Counted from the stretch's first letter, positions 1 through 7,474 are shown. The stretch is DNA of 9,000 nucleotides from Acidimicrobiia bacterium (GCA_026983855.1 JALSTE010000599.1:1-9000), one strand, 5' to 3'. Translations and numbers: made by a program. Notes: a model not told the origin generated them from the sequence alone.

Positions 1-23
1 TCGAGGTGGAGGCACCACACTGA
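1..23 (+). CDS. 3' end of an upstream gene, possibly feoA (partial)
   Basis: The frame beginning at base 3 reads Glu-Val-Glu-Ala-Pro-His and then stops at TGA (21-23). That stop shares its final A with the ATG of feoB, giving the TGATG arrangement typical of translationally coupled genes. FeoA, a small SH3-like cytosolic partner of FeoB, is the usual gene in this position, so feoA is a reasonable guess. Six codons are too few to identify the protein from sequence, and the reading frame itself is inferred from the overlap. Confidence 0.4.
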
Positions 24-2401
24 TGGGTTGCGCCGAGTGCCGGGCGGACCCGGTGAACCGGGCAGGACCCGGCGACCTCACCATCGCCCTGGTCGGGAAC
101 CCCAACTGCGGCAAGACCGCCCTGTTCAACGCCCTCACCGGGGTTCGCCAGAAGACCGGGAACTGGCCGGGGGTGACCGTCGACCGCAAGGAGGGTCGCT
201 TCGACCTGGCTGGCCGCACGGTCACCGTCGTCGACCTGCCGGGCATCTACTCCCTCGACGCCGACTCCCTCGATGAGAGGATCACCCGCGACTACCTGCT
301 CTCGGGTGAGGCCGACCTCTTCGTGAACGTCGTCGACGCCTCGAATCTCGGACGGCACCTCTATCTGACCGTCCAGCTACTGGAGATGGAGATACCCCTG
401 CTCCTGGCGGTCAACATGATGGACGTGGCCGACAGGGCCGGGATCGACGTCGACCTCCCCGCCCTGGCCGGGGACCTCGGATGTCCGGCCATTCCGGTGG
501 TGGCCACCGAGCACCGGGGCATGGGGGAACTCGGCCGGGCCATCCTCTCACTGACCGATTCCGGCCACGACGAGGGGTTTCCGCTGGCCCACAGCGAACC
601 GGTGGAGGAGGCCATCAGCAGGCTCGAACCTCTCATCGAAGGGGTCACCAACCGGGCCAACGCCAGGTGGCTCGCTCTGAAGCTGCTGGAGGGCGACGCA
701 CTCGCCCGGGAGACCGTCGGCCCCGGGATCGCCTCCGCCGTGGCCGAGGCCGCCGAGGACATCGAGGACAGGGCGGGCAGAAGCCCCGACATTCTCATCG
801 CCGAGGAACGGTTGGGGCACGCCCACGCCCTGGCCGACCTCGTCGTGGGCCGGGACGCCACACCCGGGCCGAGCTTCTCGGACCGTATCGACCGCGTGGT
901 GCTCTCCCGGGTCTGGGGTATTCCGGTGTTCATCGCCGTCATGTACGCGATGTTCATGTTCACCATCAACCTCGGTGGGGCGTTCGTCGACTTCTTCGAC
1001 GGACTGGCCGGAACCGTCTTCGTGGACGGGTTCAGCCGGGTACTCGGCTCCATCGGAGCCCCTGACTGGTCGAGGGTGCTCCTCGCCGACGGGGCGGGGG
1101 GCGGGATCCGGATCGTCGCCACGTTCATCCCGATCATCGGGGCCCTGTACCTGTTCCTGTCGTTCCTGGAGGACAGCGGCTACATGGCGAGGGCCGCGTT
1201 CGTGATGGACCGGGCCATGAGGGCCATCGGACTCCCGGGCAAGGCCTTCGTGCCGATGATCGTGGGATTCGGGTGCACGGTCCCCGCCGTCATGGCCACC
1301 CGGACCCTCCGAACCGAACGCGAGCGCAAGCTCACGATCCTGATGAACCCGTTCATGTCGTGCGGTGCCCGCCTACCCGTCTACGCCCTGTTCGCCGCCG
1401 CCTTCTTCCCGGCCAACGGTCAGAACGTGGTGTTCGGGCTGTACGTGATCGGGATAGCGGCGGCCGTGGCCACGGGCCTGATCATGAAAACCTCCCTCCT
1501 GCCGGGCGAGAGCGAGGGCTTCATGATGGAGTTGCCCTCCTACCATCGTCCGACCCTGAGGGGTCTCCTGCTCAGGACCCGGGACCGGGTGAGGCTCTTC
1601 GTCGGTCAGGCCGGAAGGGTCATAGTGGTGATGGTCATCGCCCTGACGTTCCTCAACTCCCTGGGCACCGACGGCACGTTCGGCAACGAGAACACCGACA
1701 CCTCGGCCCTCAGCGCCGTTGGCCGGTCGATCACCCCGGTGCTGTCACCCCTGGGGGTCCACGACGACAACTGGCCGGCGACCGTCGGGATCTTCTCCGG
1801 ATCCCTGGCCAAGGAGGTGGTGGTGGGCACCCTCGACTCCCTGTACGGCTCCCTCGACGGCAATCTCGCCACCAGCGGGAGCCCGGGCGGCCGGTCCGAG
1901 CCCAACTTCGACTTCTGGGACTCGGTGGGTCAGGCCCTCTCGACCATCCCCGACGGTCTCCGCCGGGCGGTCGGATCGGTCACCGACCCGATCGGATGGG
2001 GCGTCGGTGACGTCACGTCATCGGAATCGGCGGCGGTCGAGCAGGGGGTGTCGTCTTCGACGTTCGGGGCCATGGCGTCACGGTTCGACGGCCGGATCGG
2101 AGCCTTCGCCTATCTCCTGTTCATCCTCCTGTACCTGCCCTGCGTGGCCACCCTCGGGGCCATAACCCGGGAGGCGGGACGGCCCTGGGCCGCCTTCGTG
2201 GCCCTGTGGACCACCGGGCTGGCGTATCTGGTGGCGACGGTCTTCTACCAGGGAGCGACCTTCGGCCGCCATCCGTTGGGCTCCACGCTGTGGATCGGGG
2301 GACTGGTGATCGCGGCGGGGAGTGTCGTCGTCGGATTGCGACGGTGGGCCCGGCGAGGGGAGGCCATCACCCCCGTGGCCGTCTCGATACGTCGGCGGTG
2401 A
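23..2401 (+). CDS. feoB: Ferrous iron transport protein B (FeoB)
   Basis: This is a GTPase-coupled Fe(II) importer of the inner membrane, complete at 792 residues (family usually about 700-800). The N-terminal G domain shows G1 GNPNCGKT (25-32), G3 DLPG (71-74), G4 NMMD (131-134) and a G5-like ATEHRG (161-166). A helical linker domain follows (about 190-275). The membrane part begins near residue 300. The first Gate half carries GFGCTVPA (415-422, Cys418) and NPFMSCGARLPVY (442-454, Cys447). The second half has SLAKEVVVGTL with Lys597-Glu598, and the late LPCVATLG with Cys707. The hydrophilic stretch at about 635-690 is the usual loop between late helices. The start is ATG at 23, overlapping the preceding stop, with GGAGG at 8-12 as a plausible ribosome site. 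FeoB is known to work with FeoA, whose gene probably lies just upstream. The N terminus has a short Cys-x2-Cys (Cys3, Cys6) before the G domain. No FeoC or Fur gene is visible. Confidence 0.97.
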   Translation: MGCAECRADPVNRAGPGDLTIALVGNPNCGKTALFNALTGVRQKTGNWPGVTVDRKEGRFDLAGRTVTVVDLPGIYSLDADSLDERITRDYLLSGEADLFVNVVDASNLGRHLYLTVQLLEMEIPLLLAVNMMDVADRAGIDVDLPALAGDLGCPAIPVVATEHRGMGELGRAILSLTDSGHDEGFPLAHSEPVEEAISRLEPLIEGVTNRANARWLALKLLEGDALARETVGPGIASAVAEAAEDIEDRAGRSPDILIAEERLGHAHALADLVVGRDATPGPSFSDRIDRVVLSRVWGIPVFIAVMYAMFMFTINLGGAFVDFFDGLAGTVFVDGFSRVLGSIGAPDWSRVLLADGAGGGIRIVATFIPIIGALYLFLSFLEDSGYMARAAFVMDRAMRAIGLPGKAFVPMIVGFGCTVPAVMATRTLRTERERKLTILMNPFMSCGARLPVYALFAAAFFPANGQNVVFGLYVIGIAAAVATGLIMKTSLLPGESEGFMMELPSYHRPTLRGLLLRTRDRVRLFVGQAGRVIVVMVIALTFLNSLGTDGTFGNENTDTSALSAVGRSITPVLSPLGVHDDNWPATVGIFSGSLAKEVVVGTLDSLYGSLDGNLATSGSPGGRSEPNFDFWDSVGQALSTIPDGLRRAVGSVTDPIGWGVGDVTSSESAAVEQGVSSSTFGAMASRFDGRIGAFAYLLFILLYLPCVATLGAITREAGRPWAAFVALWTTGLAYLVATVFYQGATFGRHPLGSTLWIGGLVIAAGSVVVGLRRWARRGEAITPVAVSIRRR

Positions 2402-2433
2402 CGCCCTCGCCGATCGATATCCACCGGTCCGGC

Positions 2434-3318
2434 TCAGTAGATCTCGGGGACGAAGGACTGGTCGGTCAGAGGGGGGCGGATGTAGCCACCCTTGTCCTGC
2501 CGGGGAGGCAACTCTATGGGCTGGGGGGTCAGGTCCTCATAGGGGATGCTGCTCAGGAGGTGGCTGATGCAGTTGAGGCGGGCCCTCTTCTTGTCATCGG
2601 CGTTCACCACCCACCAGGGGGCCTGCTTGATGTCGGTGTGGTTGAACATGATGTCCTTGGCCCGGGAGTACTCCACCCACCGGGCCCGTGACTCCAGGTC
2701 CATCGGGCTGAGCTTCCAGCGCTTCACCGGGTTGTTGATCCGGTTCTGGAACCGGCGCTCCTGTTCGACGTCGCTCACGGAGAACCAGTACTTGATGAGG
2801 ATGATCCCCGAGCGCACCAGCATCCGCTCGAACTCCGGACACGACCGCAGGAACTCCTGGTACTCCTCGTCGGTGCAGAAGCCCATGACCCGCTCGACCC
2901 CGGCCCGGTTGTACCAGGAGCGGTCGAACAGCACCATCTCCCCCGCCGCCGGCAGATAGGGCACGTAGCGCTGGAAGTACCACTGGGTCTTCTCCCTCTC
3001 GGTGGGGGTGCCCAGGGCCTCCACCCGGCAGATGCGGGGATTGAGGGGTTCGGCGATCCGCTTGATCGTCCCCCCCTTACCGGCCGCGTCGCGACCCTCG
3101 AAGAGGACCACCACCTTGAGGCCCCTCTCCTTGATCCAGGCCTGGAGCTTCACCAGTTCGATGTAGAGCTTGGCCAGTTCCCTCTCATAGAGGGCCTTCT
3201 TCATCTTCTTGGGGCGGGGGCGGGTCTCCTCGGACTGGAGGACCCATCCGTTCTCGTCGCTGGGTTCCTCGAGGACCATGTCCTCCTCGACCTGCTCAAC
3301 AGCGTCCTTCTTGCCCAT
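2434..3318 (-). CDS. ppk2: Polyphosphate kinase 2 (PPK2 family)
   Basis: Cytosolic P-loop kinase of 294 residues. PPK2 enzymes transfer phosphate between inorganic polyphosphate and nucleotides, commonly favouring NDP or NMP phosphorylation from polyphosphate. A charged N-terminal extension (1-40) precedes the core. Walker A is GRDAAGKGG (75-83). Walker B is DRSWYNRAGVERVMGF (from Asp132). The lid region NPVKRWKLSPMDLES lies near 195-212, followed by the conserved KDIMFNHTDIKQAPWWVV segment. The length and the DRSWYNR form fit the one-domain group often called class I, but I cannot settle substrate preference (ADP or GDP) by eye. The ATG at 3318 is preceded by GGGAG a few bases upstream on the minus strand, supporting that start. 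The gene converges on feoB with 32 bases between the stops and is divergent from the TetR gene. I could not pick out a convincing -10 box in the divergent region. No ppk1 or ppx gene is in view. Confidence 0.95.
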   Translation of the reverse strand: MGKKDAVEQVEEDMVLEEPSDENGWVLQSEETRPRPKKMKKALYERELAKLYIELVKLQAWIKERGLKVVVLFEGRDAAGKGGTIKRIAEPLNPRICRVEALGTPTEREKTQWYFQRYVPYLPAAGEMVLFDRSWYNRAGVERVMGFCTDEEYQEFLRSCPEFERMLVRSGIILIKYWFSVSDVEQERRFQNRINNPVKRWKLSPMDLESRARWVEYSRAKDIMFNHTDIKQAPWWVVNADDKKRARLNCISHLLSSIPYEDLTPQPIELPPRQDKGGYIRPPLTDQSFVPEIY

Positions 3319-3453
3319 GGTGCTCCCATCCTCGGTTGGACCGGTCGATCGAACTCAGCTTCGCGCGTCCACTCTCCCCGGGTTCCCCGGCGGAGGCGGA
3401 GGTGGCCCACCCTCGGCCAGTCGGCCGGACCGTCCACCGCGATACACCCTCCG

Positions 3454-3544
3454 ATTCCCACACCGGGGACACGGGCCTGACGCCGTCGACGGCCTCCAGC
3501 CGGACGGGGGCGCCATTCCCAAACCGGGGACGGGGGCGGACGCC
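3454..3544. repeat. Imperfect direct repeat in the ppk2/TetR divergent region
   Basis: Two copies of about 30 bases start at 3454 and 3515, a spacing of 61 bases. Both begin ATTCCCA, share ACCGGGGAC in the middle and end GACGCC, with a few mismatches and one length difference between them. The second copy ends 8 bases before the TACACT box of the TetR gene, so it covers the expected -35 and activator region. The rest of the 248-base divergent region (3319-3566) has no gene I can support. It holds the ppk2 ribosome site and a TCGATCGA palindrome at 3345-3352. Confidence 0.55.
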
Positions 3545-3551
3545 TGACCCC

Positions 3552-3557
3552 TACACT
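3552..3557 (+). promoter_or_regulatory. Candidate -10 element of the TetR gene (leaderless start)
   Basis: TACACT fits the actinobacterial TANNNT -10 consensus and is followed by 9 bases and then ATG at 3567. There is no Shine-Dalgarno-like purine run between them, so transcription probably starts at or just before the start codon. No clear -35 hexamer is visible. The box is the main reason for choosing 3567 over longer in-frame starts upstream. Confidence 0.5.
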
Positions 3558-3566
3558 TGGGCGACC

Positions 3567-4130
3567 ATGGCCCGGGACCCGCAACTGAGCCCGGCCGCCT
3601 ACTTCGGGGCGGCCATGTCCATCCTCAGGGACCAGGGCTTCGAGGCCCTCACCATCCAGGCCATGTGCGAGCGTCTGGGGGTGACCAAGGGATCCTTCTA
3701 CCACCACTTCGGGGGTATGGCCGATTTCGTGGACGGCCTCATGGACCACTGGGAGTCGCGGGAGACGACCGATCCCTTCGATCAGGCCGAGGCCAGTCGT
3801 TCCTCCCTGGCCCGCAGCCGGGCCATCGTGGCCGCGACCCTCGGCCTGGATCACCCCGCCGAGAGGGCCATCAGGATCTGGTCCGGCGCCAATCCCCGGG
3901 TGGCGGAGACCCAGCGGCGGGTCGACCAGGCCCGGGAACTGCGGGTTCGCCGGATCTGGGAGGAAGACGGTCTGGATCCGGTGACGGCGACCACCGCGGC
4001 CCGCATGGGTCTGGCCCTGGTGATCGGCTACCAGAACCGCAGCACCGGCTTCAACCCCTCCGATCTCGAAGCCGCCCTGGACGAGCTGACCGATCACTTC
4101 CGGCGGCGAATCCGGGCCACGCGGGCCTGA
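3567..4130 (+). CDS. TetR/AcrR-family transcriptional regulator
   Basis: A one-component DNA-binding regulator of 187 residues, normal for TetR proteins (about 190-220). The N-terminal three-helix DNA-binding domain spans about residues 8-52. Its helix-turn-helix and recognition helix read LTIQAMCERLGVTKGSFYHHF (from residue 28), the signature of the family. The remaining residues form the helical ligand and dimer domain, whose sequence does not reveal the effector. The frame stays open upstream to 3336, but that extension is low-complexity Pro/Arg-rich and out of character. ATG at 3567 places the HTH at the usual distance from the start and sits next to a TACACT box. The gene is divergent from ppk2 and runs in the same direction as the cupin gene 141 bases downstream. 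TetR proteins often repress themselves and neighbouring operons, so the inverted repeat at 4180-4198 is the first place to look for its operator. The target is inferred. Confidence 0.93.
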   Translation: MARDPQLSPAAYFGAAMSILRDQGFEALTIQAMCERLGVTKGSFYHHFGGMADFVDGLMDHWESRETTDPFDQAEASRSSLARSRAIVAATLGLDHPAERAIRIWSGANPRVAETQRRVDQARELRVRRIWEEDGLDPVTATTAARMGLALVIGYQNRSTGFNPSDLEAALDELTDHFRRRIRATRA

Positions 4131-4179
4131 GTCCCGGCGGGGACCGGCCCGACGGTGGGAACGGCCCGATTTGGTGGCC

Positions 4180-4198
4180 ATACCATACCCCATGGTAT
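4180..4198. promoter_or_regulatory. Perfect inverted repeat, candidate operator before the cupin gene
   Basis: ATACCAT (4180-4186), a 5-base spacer ACCCC, and ATGGTAT (4192-4198) form an exact 7-5-7 dyad in a locally AT-richer island of the TetR-cupin gap. A TANNNT match, TATTGT (4196-4201), overlaps the right arm and could be the cupin promoter -10, giving a leader of about 60 bases. A weaker dyad, CACCA-5-TGGTG, follows at 4208-4222 and shares the ACCA/TGGT core. Position and symmetry suit binding by a TetR dimer such as the upstream gene product. Binding is inference. Confidence 0.5.
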
Positions 4199-4271
4199 TG
4201 TCACTGACACCAGGAGATGGTGCTGGCGTCGGGACCCAACGGGGCCGGCCGGAAAGGGGACCGGGGAGATC

Positions 4272-4805
4272 ATGGACGTGAGAAGAGTCGTCACCGGAAG
4301 GGACGCCGGCGGGCGATCCGTCGTCGCCCAAGACAGGGTCGTGGAACCGGTGACCGTCAGCATGCTTCCCGGAATGGAGTTCCACCGTCTCTGGGGTGCC
4401 GACGACCCCGCCACCCTCCCCCGTTCCGGTTCCCCCGCCCCCGGGAAGGACTACTTCCCTCCCCCGGGGGGATTCCGGTTCGGGATGTTCACCGTGCCCC
4501 CGGACAGTGTCGCCGCCCTGCCCGAGGACCTGGAGGCGGCCCTGGGCGAGATCGAGTCCAAACTCCCCGGTCTGGTGGGGCACATGGAGCCCGAGGCCCC
4601 GGGCATGCACACCACCGACACCGTCGACTACCTCTACGTGGTCTCGGGCCGGGTCACCCTGGAACTCGACGAGGGTGAGTCGGTCGACCTGGCGGCCGGT
4701 GACACCGTGATCCAGAACGGCACCCGTCACGCCTGGCGCAACTCCCATCCCGAGCCCTGCGTGATGGTCGTGGCCATGGTCGGTACCGGGGCCTTCCGCC
4801 CCTGA
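4272..4805 (+). CDS. Cupin-domain protein
   Basis: A 177-residue single-cupin protein, probably cytosolic (no signal peptide or membrane segment). The beta-barrel lies in the C-terminal half. The first cupin motif region runs from Gly111-Met-His113 through Asp119-Tyr to Ser-Gly126. The second motif is Gly143-Asp ... Gly150-Thr-Arg-His153-Ala-Trp-Arg-Asn157, matching the G-x2-H-x3-N end of cupin motif 2. The first motif has His113 but not the classical HxH plus Glu set, so metal binding is uncertain. The N-terminal part (VVTGRDAGGRSVV, later FHRLWGADD) resembles stand-alone cupins of unknown role that I recall from actinobacteria and alphaproteobacteria. ATG at 4272 follows GGGGAG (4263-4268). 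Longer in-frame starts back to 4155 would run through the inverted repeat and are unlikely. The gene lies 49 bases before the LLM oxidoreductase gene, so the two are probably one transcript. Substrate and catalytic versus sensory role are unknown. Confidence 0.85.
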   Translation: MDVRRVVTGRDAGGRSVVAQDRVVEPVTVSMLPGMEFHRLWGADDPATLPRSGSPAPGKDYFPPPGGFRFGMFTVPPDSVAALPEDLEAALGEIESKLPGLVGHMEPEAPGMHTTDTVDYLYVVSGRVTLELDEGESVDLAAGDTVIQNGTRHAWRNSHPEPCVMVVAMVGTGAFRP

Positions 4806-4854
4806 ACGGGCCCACCCCGTTGACCCCCGTCGATCCCCAGCGAGAGGACCCACC

Positions 4855-5748
4855 GTGAAGATCGGAATATTCGCCGCCCTGGCCAGCCCCCTGGCTCCCC
4901 GCCCCATAGTGGAGGCCTTCGGCCGATCGGCCGAGGAGTTCGGATTCAACTCCATCTGGCTGGGTGAGCACGCCCTGTTGTTCGACCAGTACGAATCAAA
5001 GTACCCCTACTCCCCCGACGGCAGTTTCCCCGTGGGTGGGGAGATCGGGGTGCTGGAGCCCTTCACCACCCTGGCCTACCTGGCGGCGGTCACCGACACC
5101 GTGCGCCTGGGCACCGGAATCTGCCTGATTCCCCAACGCAACCCGGTGTACACGGCCAAGGAATCGGCCAACGTCGACTGGCTCTCGGGTGGCCGGATGG
5201 ATCTGGGGGTCGGAATCGGCTGGTTGGCCGAGGAGTTCCGGGCCCTCGACGTCCCCTTCGAGCATCGCGGCGCCCGCACCGACTCCTACCTGGACGTGAT
5301 CGCCAAATTGTGGACCGAGGAAGCGCCCGAGCACCACGACGACTACTACGACCTGCCCCCCGCCCGCATGTACCCCAAACCGATCCAGCAACCCCACATA
5401 CCCGTGCACATCGGCGGGGAGTCCGACGCCGCCCTCCGGAGGGTCGCGGCCCGGGGTCAGGGCTGGTACAGCTTCAACGCCGGGCCCGATCATCTGGCCG
5501 AACGGCTACCGGTCCTGGAGCGACTCCTGGCCGAACGGGGCCGCTCCCTCGACGAGGTTCAGATCAGCGTCACCCCGAACCTGGTCGAGGGGACGGGCCA
5601 GGAGATGAACCCCGACGTCCTGCGGCGCTACGCCGAGGTCGGGGCCGATCAGGTGATCCTCACCGTGTGGCCGGCCGAACCCGATCAGGTACGGGCGTCC
5701 ATGGAGGCCCTGGCCGAAACCTACCTGGACCTGGCCGCCTCGCTCTGA
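4855..5748 (+). CDS. LLM-class F420-dependent oxidoreductase
   Basis: A luciferase-like monooxygenase-fold (TIM barrel) enzyme of 297 residues, cytosolic. Family members use reduced F420 or flavin to oxidise or reduce varied small molecules. The sequence shows the N-terminal strand MKIGIF, GFNSIWLGEHALL (30-42), VRLGTGICLIPQRNP (83-97), then AKESANVDWLSGGRMDLGVGIGW (101-123), which is the most conserved part of F420-type LLM proteins. The later PHIPVHIGGES (180-190) is also typical. It most resembles the short actinobacterial group often annotated as TIGR03619-like. Cofactor choice (F420 or FMN) is inferred from family similarity. The start is GTG at 4855 with GAGAGGA at 4842-4848. It lies 49 bases after the cupin gene and 63 bases before the AidB-like gene. 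The substrate is unknown, and no F420 biosynthesis gene is in the window. Confidence 0.92.
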   Translation: MKIGIFAALASPLAPRPIVEAFGRSAEEFGFNSIWLGEHALLFDQYESKYPYSPDGSFPVGGEIGVLEPFTTLAYLAAVTDTVRLGTGICLIPQRNPVYTAKESANVDWLSGGRMDLGVGIGWLAEEFRALDVPFEHRGARTDSYLDVIAKLWTEEAPEHHDDYYDLPPARMYPKPIQQPHIPVHIGGESDAALRRVAARGQGWYSFNAGPDHLAERLPVLERLLAERGRSLDEVQISVTPNLVEGTGQEMNPDVLRRYAEVGADQVILTVWPAEPDQVRASMEALAETYLDLAASL

Positions 5749-5800
5749 GCCGAACCGACCAGGGGTCCGCCCCCGGATCCCCACCGAATCATGTTGGGGG

Positions 5801-5806
5801 TACGGT
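5801..5806 (+). promoter_or_regulatory. Candidate -10 element of the aidB-like gene (leaderless start)
   Basis: TACGGT matches TANNNT and ends 5 bases before ATG at 5812, so the transcript would start at or next to the start codon. No Shine-Dalgarno sequence precedes 5812, nor the alternative in-frame ATG at 5791. I see no clear -35 box. If real, this gene has its own promoter despite lying only 63 bases after the LLM gene. Confidence 0.5.
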
Positions 5807-5811
5807 TCGGT

Positions 5812-7434
5812 ATGGCTACCCACGAGGTCATCAACCAGCCTCCACCCCTGGTGGACTACGACGTCTACTCCACCGATCGCACCCTGGTGGCCGGGGTCGG
5901 CAGACATCGGGCCGAGTGGGCGTCGGAGGACCTGGTCTCCCTGGGTCGCCTGGCCGGTTCGGCCGAGGCCATCGAGTGGGGGTTCAACGCCAACGAGCAT
6001 CCCCCCGTCCTCCACACCCACGACCGGTTCGGCCACCGTATCGACGAGGTGGAGTACCACCCCCACTACCACCGGCTGATGGAGACGGCGGTGGCCAACG
6101 GTCTCCACGCCGAGCCCTGGCGGGATCCCCGTCCCGGGGCCCACGTGGCCCGGGCCGCCCGGTTCTTCGTTTGGAGTCAGGTCGACACCGGCCACACCTG
6201 CCCGGTGTCGATGACCTACGCCATCGTGCCCGCCATGAGACACCAGCCCGAGGTGGCCTCCATCTGGGAGCCCCGGCTGGAGTCCGACATCTACGACCCC
6301 CGGTCCCTGCCGGCCGAAGCCAAGAACGGGGCCATCGCCGGAATGGCCATGACCGAGAAGCAGGGGGGCTCCGACGTCCGGGCCAACACCAGCACCGCCG
6401 TTCCCACCGCTGACGGGAGCTACCGCCTCACCGGCCACAAGTGGTTCTGCTCGGCCCCCATGAGCGACCTGTTCCTCATGCTGGCCCGGGCCCCGGGGGG
6501 GATCTCCTGTTTCGCCGTACCCCGCCACGATCCCTCCGGTGAGCTGAACGGCATCCACATCCAGCGCCTCAAGGACAAGCTGGGCAACAGGTCCAACGCC
6601 TCCTCCGAGATCGAGTTCGAGGACGTCTGGGGCCAGTTGGTGGGCGAGGAGGGCCAGGGGGTGCGGACCATCATCGAGATGGTGAACCACACCCGCCTGG
6701 ACTGCGTGGTGGGCTCGGCCTCCTCGATGAGGCAGGGACTGGTGCAGGCCGTGCACCACGCCCGTCACCGCTCCGCCTTCGGTCGGCTGCTGATCGACCA
6801 GCCACTGATGCTCAACGTCCTGGCCGACCTGACGGTGGAGAGCGAGGCCGCCACCATGCTGGCCCTGCGCCTGGCCACCGCCTACGACTCCCCCGAGGCG
6901 ACCGAGGCCGCGTTCAGACGCATAGCCACCGCGGTGGGCAAGTACTGGGTGACCAAGAGGCTCCCGGCCATGGCCGCCGAGGCCATGGAGTGCCTGGGCG
7001 GCTCGGGGTACGTGGAGGAATCGGGCCTGCCCCGCCTGTTCCGGGACAGCCCGGTCAACGCCATCTGGGAGGGATCGGGCAACGTGATCGCCCTCGACGT
7101 GCTGCGGGCCATGGGCCGCGAGCCCGAATCGCTGGAGGCCCTGTTGTCCGAGCTGGAGACGGCCCGGGGAACCGACGTCCGCTACGACCGGGCCCTGGCC
7201 GACCTCCACGCCGATCTGGCCGACCCCGGGGAGATGGTGAGCCGGGCCCGCCGGGTCACGGAGCGAATGGCGCTGCTCCTGCAAGGGTCACTGCTGCTGC
7301 GCTGGGGCCGACCCGAGACGGCCGAGGCCTTCTGCGGCGGGCGTCTGGCCGGCGACCACGGGCTCATGTTCGGCTCACTGGCTCCCTCGGAGAACCACCG
7401 CCGGCTGGTCGAGGGGGTTCTCCCCCCGCTCTGA
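5812..7434 (+). CDS. aidB: AidB-like acyl-CoA dehydrogenase family protein
   Basis: A FAD-binding acyl-CoA dehydrogenase-fold protein of 540 residues, almost exactly the length of E. coli AidB (about 541). From memory the resemblance runs end to end: HEVINQPPPL near the start, ARAARF (114-119), GMAMTEKQGGSDV (177-189), GHKWFCSAP (208-216), RLKDKLGNRSNASSEIEFED (252-271), RLDCVVGSASSMRQG (295-309), and ECLGGSGYVEESGLPRLFRD (393-412) followed by NAIWEGSGN. Glu420 in IWEG corresponds to the catalytic-base Glu of medium-chain acyl-CoA dehydrogenase. E. coli AidB belongs to the Ada adaptive response, binds DNA through its C-terminal domain and has weak dehydrogenase activity. Whether this homologue protects DNA or acts on an acyl-CoA is unknown. 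ATG 5812 is preferred over the in-frame 5791 because the family N terminus begins there and a TACGGT box sits directly upstream. No ada or alkB gene is nearby. Confidence 0.93.
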   Translation: MATHEVINQPPPLVDYDVYSTDRTLVAGVGRHRAEWASEDLVSLGRLAGSAEAIEWGFNANEHPPVLHTHDRFGHRIDEVEYHPHYHRLMETAVANGLHAEPWRDPRPGAHVARAARFFVWSQVDTGHTCPVSMTYAIVPAMRHQPEVASIWEPRLESDIYDPRSLPAEAKNGAIAGMAMTEKQGGSDVRANTSTAVPTADGSYRLTGHKWFCSAPMSDLFLMLARAPGGISCFAVPRHDPSGELNGIHIQRLKDKLGNRSNASSEIEFEDVWGQLVGEEGQGVRTIIEMVNHTRLDCVVGSASSMRQGLVQAVHHARHRSAFGRLLIDQPLMLNVLADLTVESEAATMLALRLATAYDSPEATEAAFRRIATAVGKYWVTKRLPAMAAEAMECLGGSGYVEESGLPRLFRDSPVNAIWEGSGNVIALDVLRAMGREPESLEALLSELETARGTDVRYDRALADLHADLADPGEMVSRARRVTERMALLLQGSLLLRWGRPETAEAFCGGRLAGDHGLMFGSLAPSENHRRLVEGVLPPL

Positions 7435-7474
7435 CGTCCCCCCGCCCCCACCGGCGCCGCCGAGGGTTCATCAA

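Noticed and set aside
2402..2433. Bidirectional terminator between convergent feoB and ppk2
   Set aside because: The 32-base gap has GATCGATATC-like and ACCGGT-like short dyads but no stable stem with a T-run on either strand.
3336..3566. N-terminal extension of the TetR protein by 77 codons
   Set aside because: The extension is Pro/Arg/Thr-rich without a ribosome site, contains the direct repeat and the TACACT box, and would push the HTH unusually far from the N terminus.
4217..4678. Alternative gene starting ATG 4217 after GGAG
   Set aside because: It is out of frame with the cupin gene it overlaps, and its translation is Arg/Gly/Pro-rich with no motif, while the cupin frame has a recognisable domain.
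3201..4955. A 584-codon open frame on the minus strand across the ppk2 start, TetR, cupin and LLM start
   Set aside because: It is antisense to well-recognised genes, is rich in Gly/Pro/Arg, shows no domain motif, and is explained by the scarcity of stop codons in GC-rich DNA.
5762..5782. Hairpin GGGGTCC / GGATCCCC between the LLM and aidB-like genes as a terminator
   Set aside because: The stem needs a bulge, no T-run follows, and runs of G and C pair easily by chance at this composition.
5506..7284. A 592-codon open frame on the minus strand opposite the LLM 3' end and aidB
   Set aside because: It mirrors the coding strand of a clear AidB-like gene, with low-complexity His/Gly/Val-rich translation and no motif. 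It is a GC shadow.
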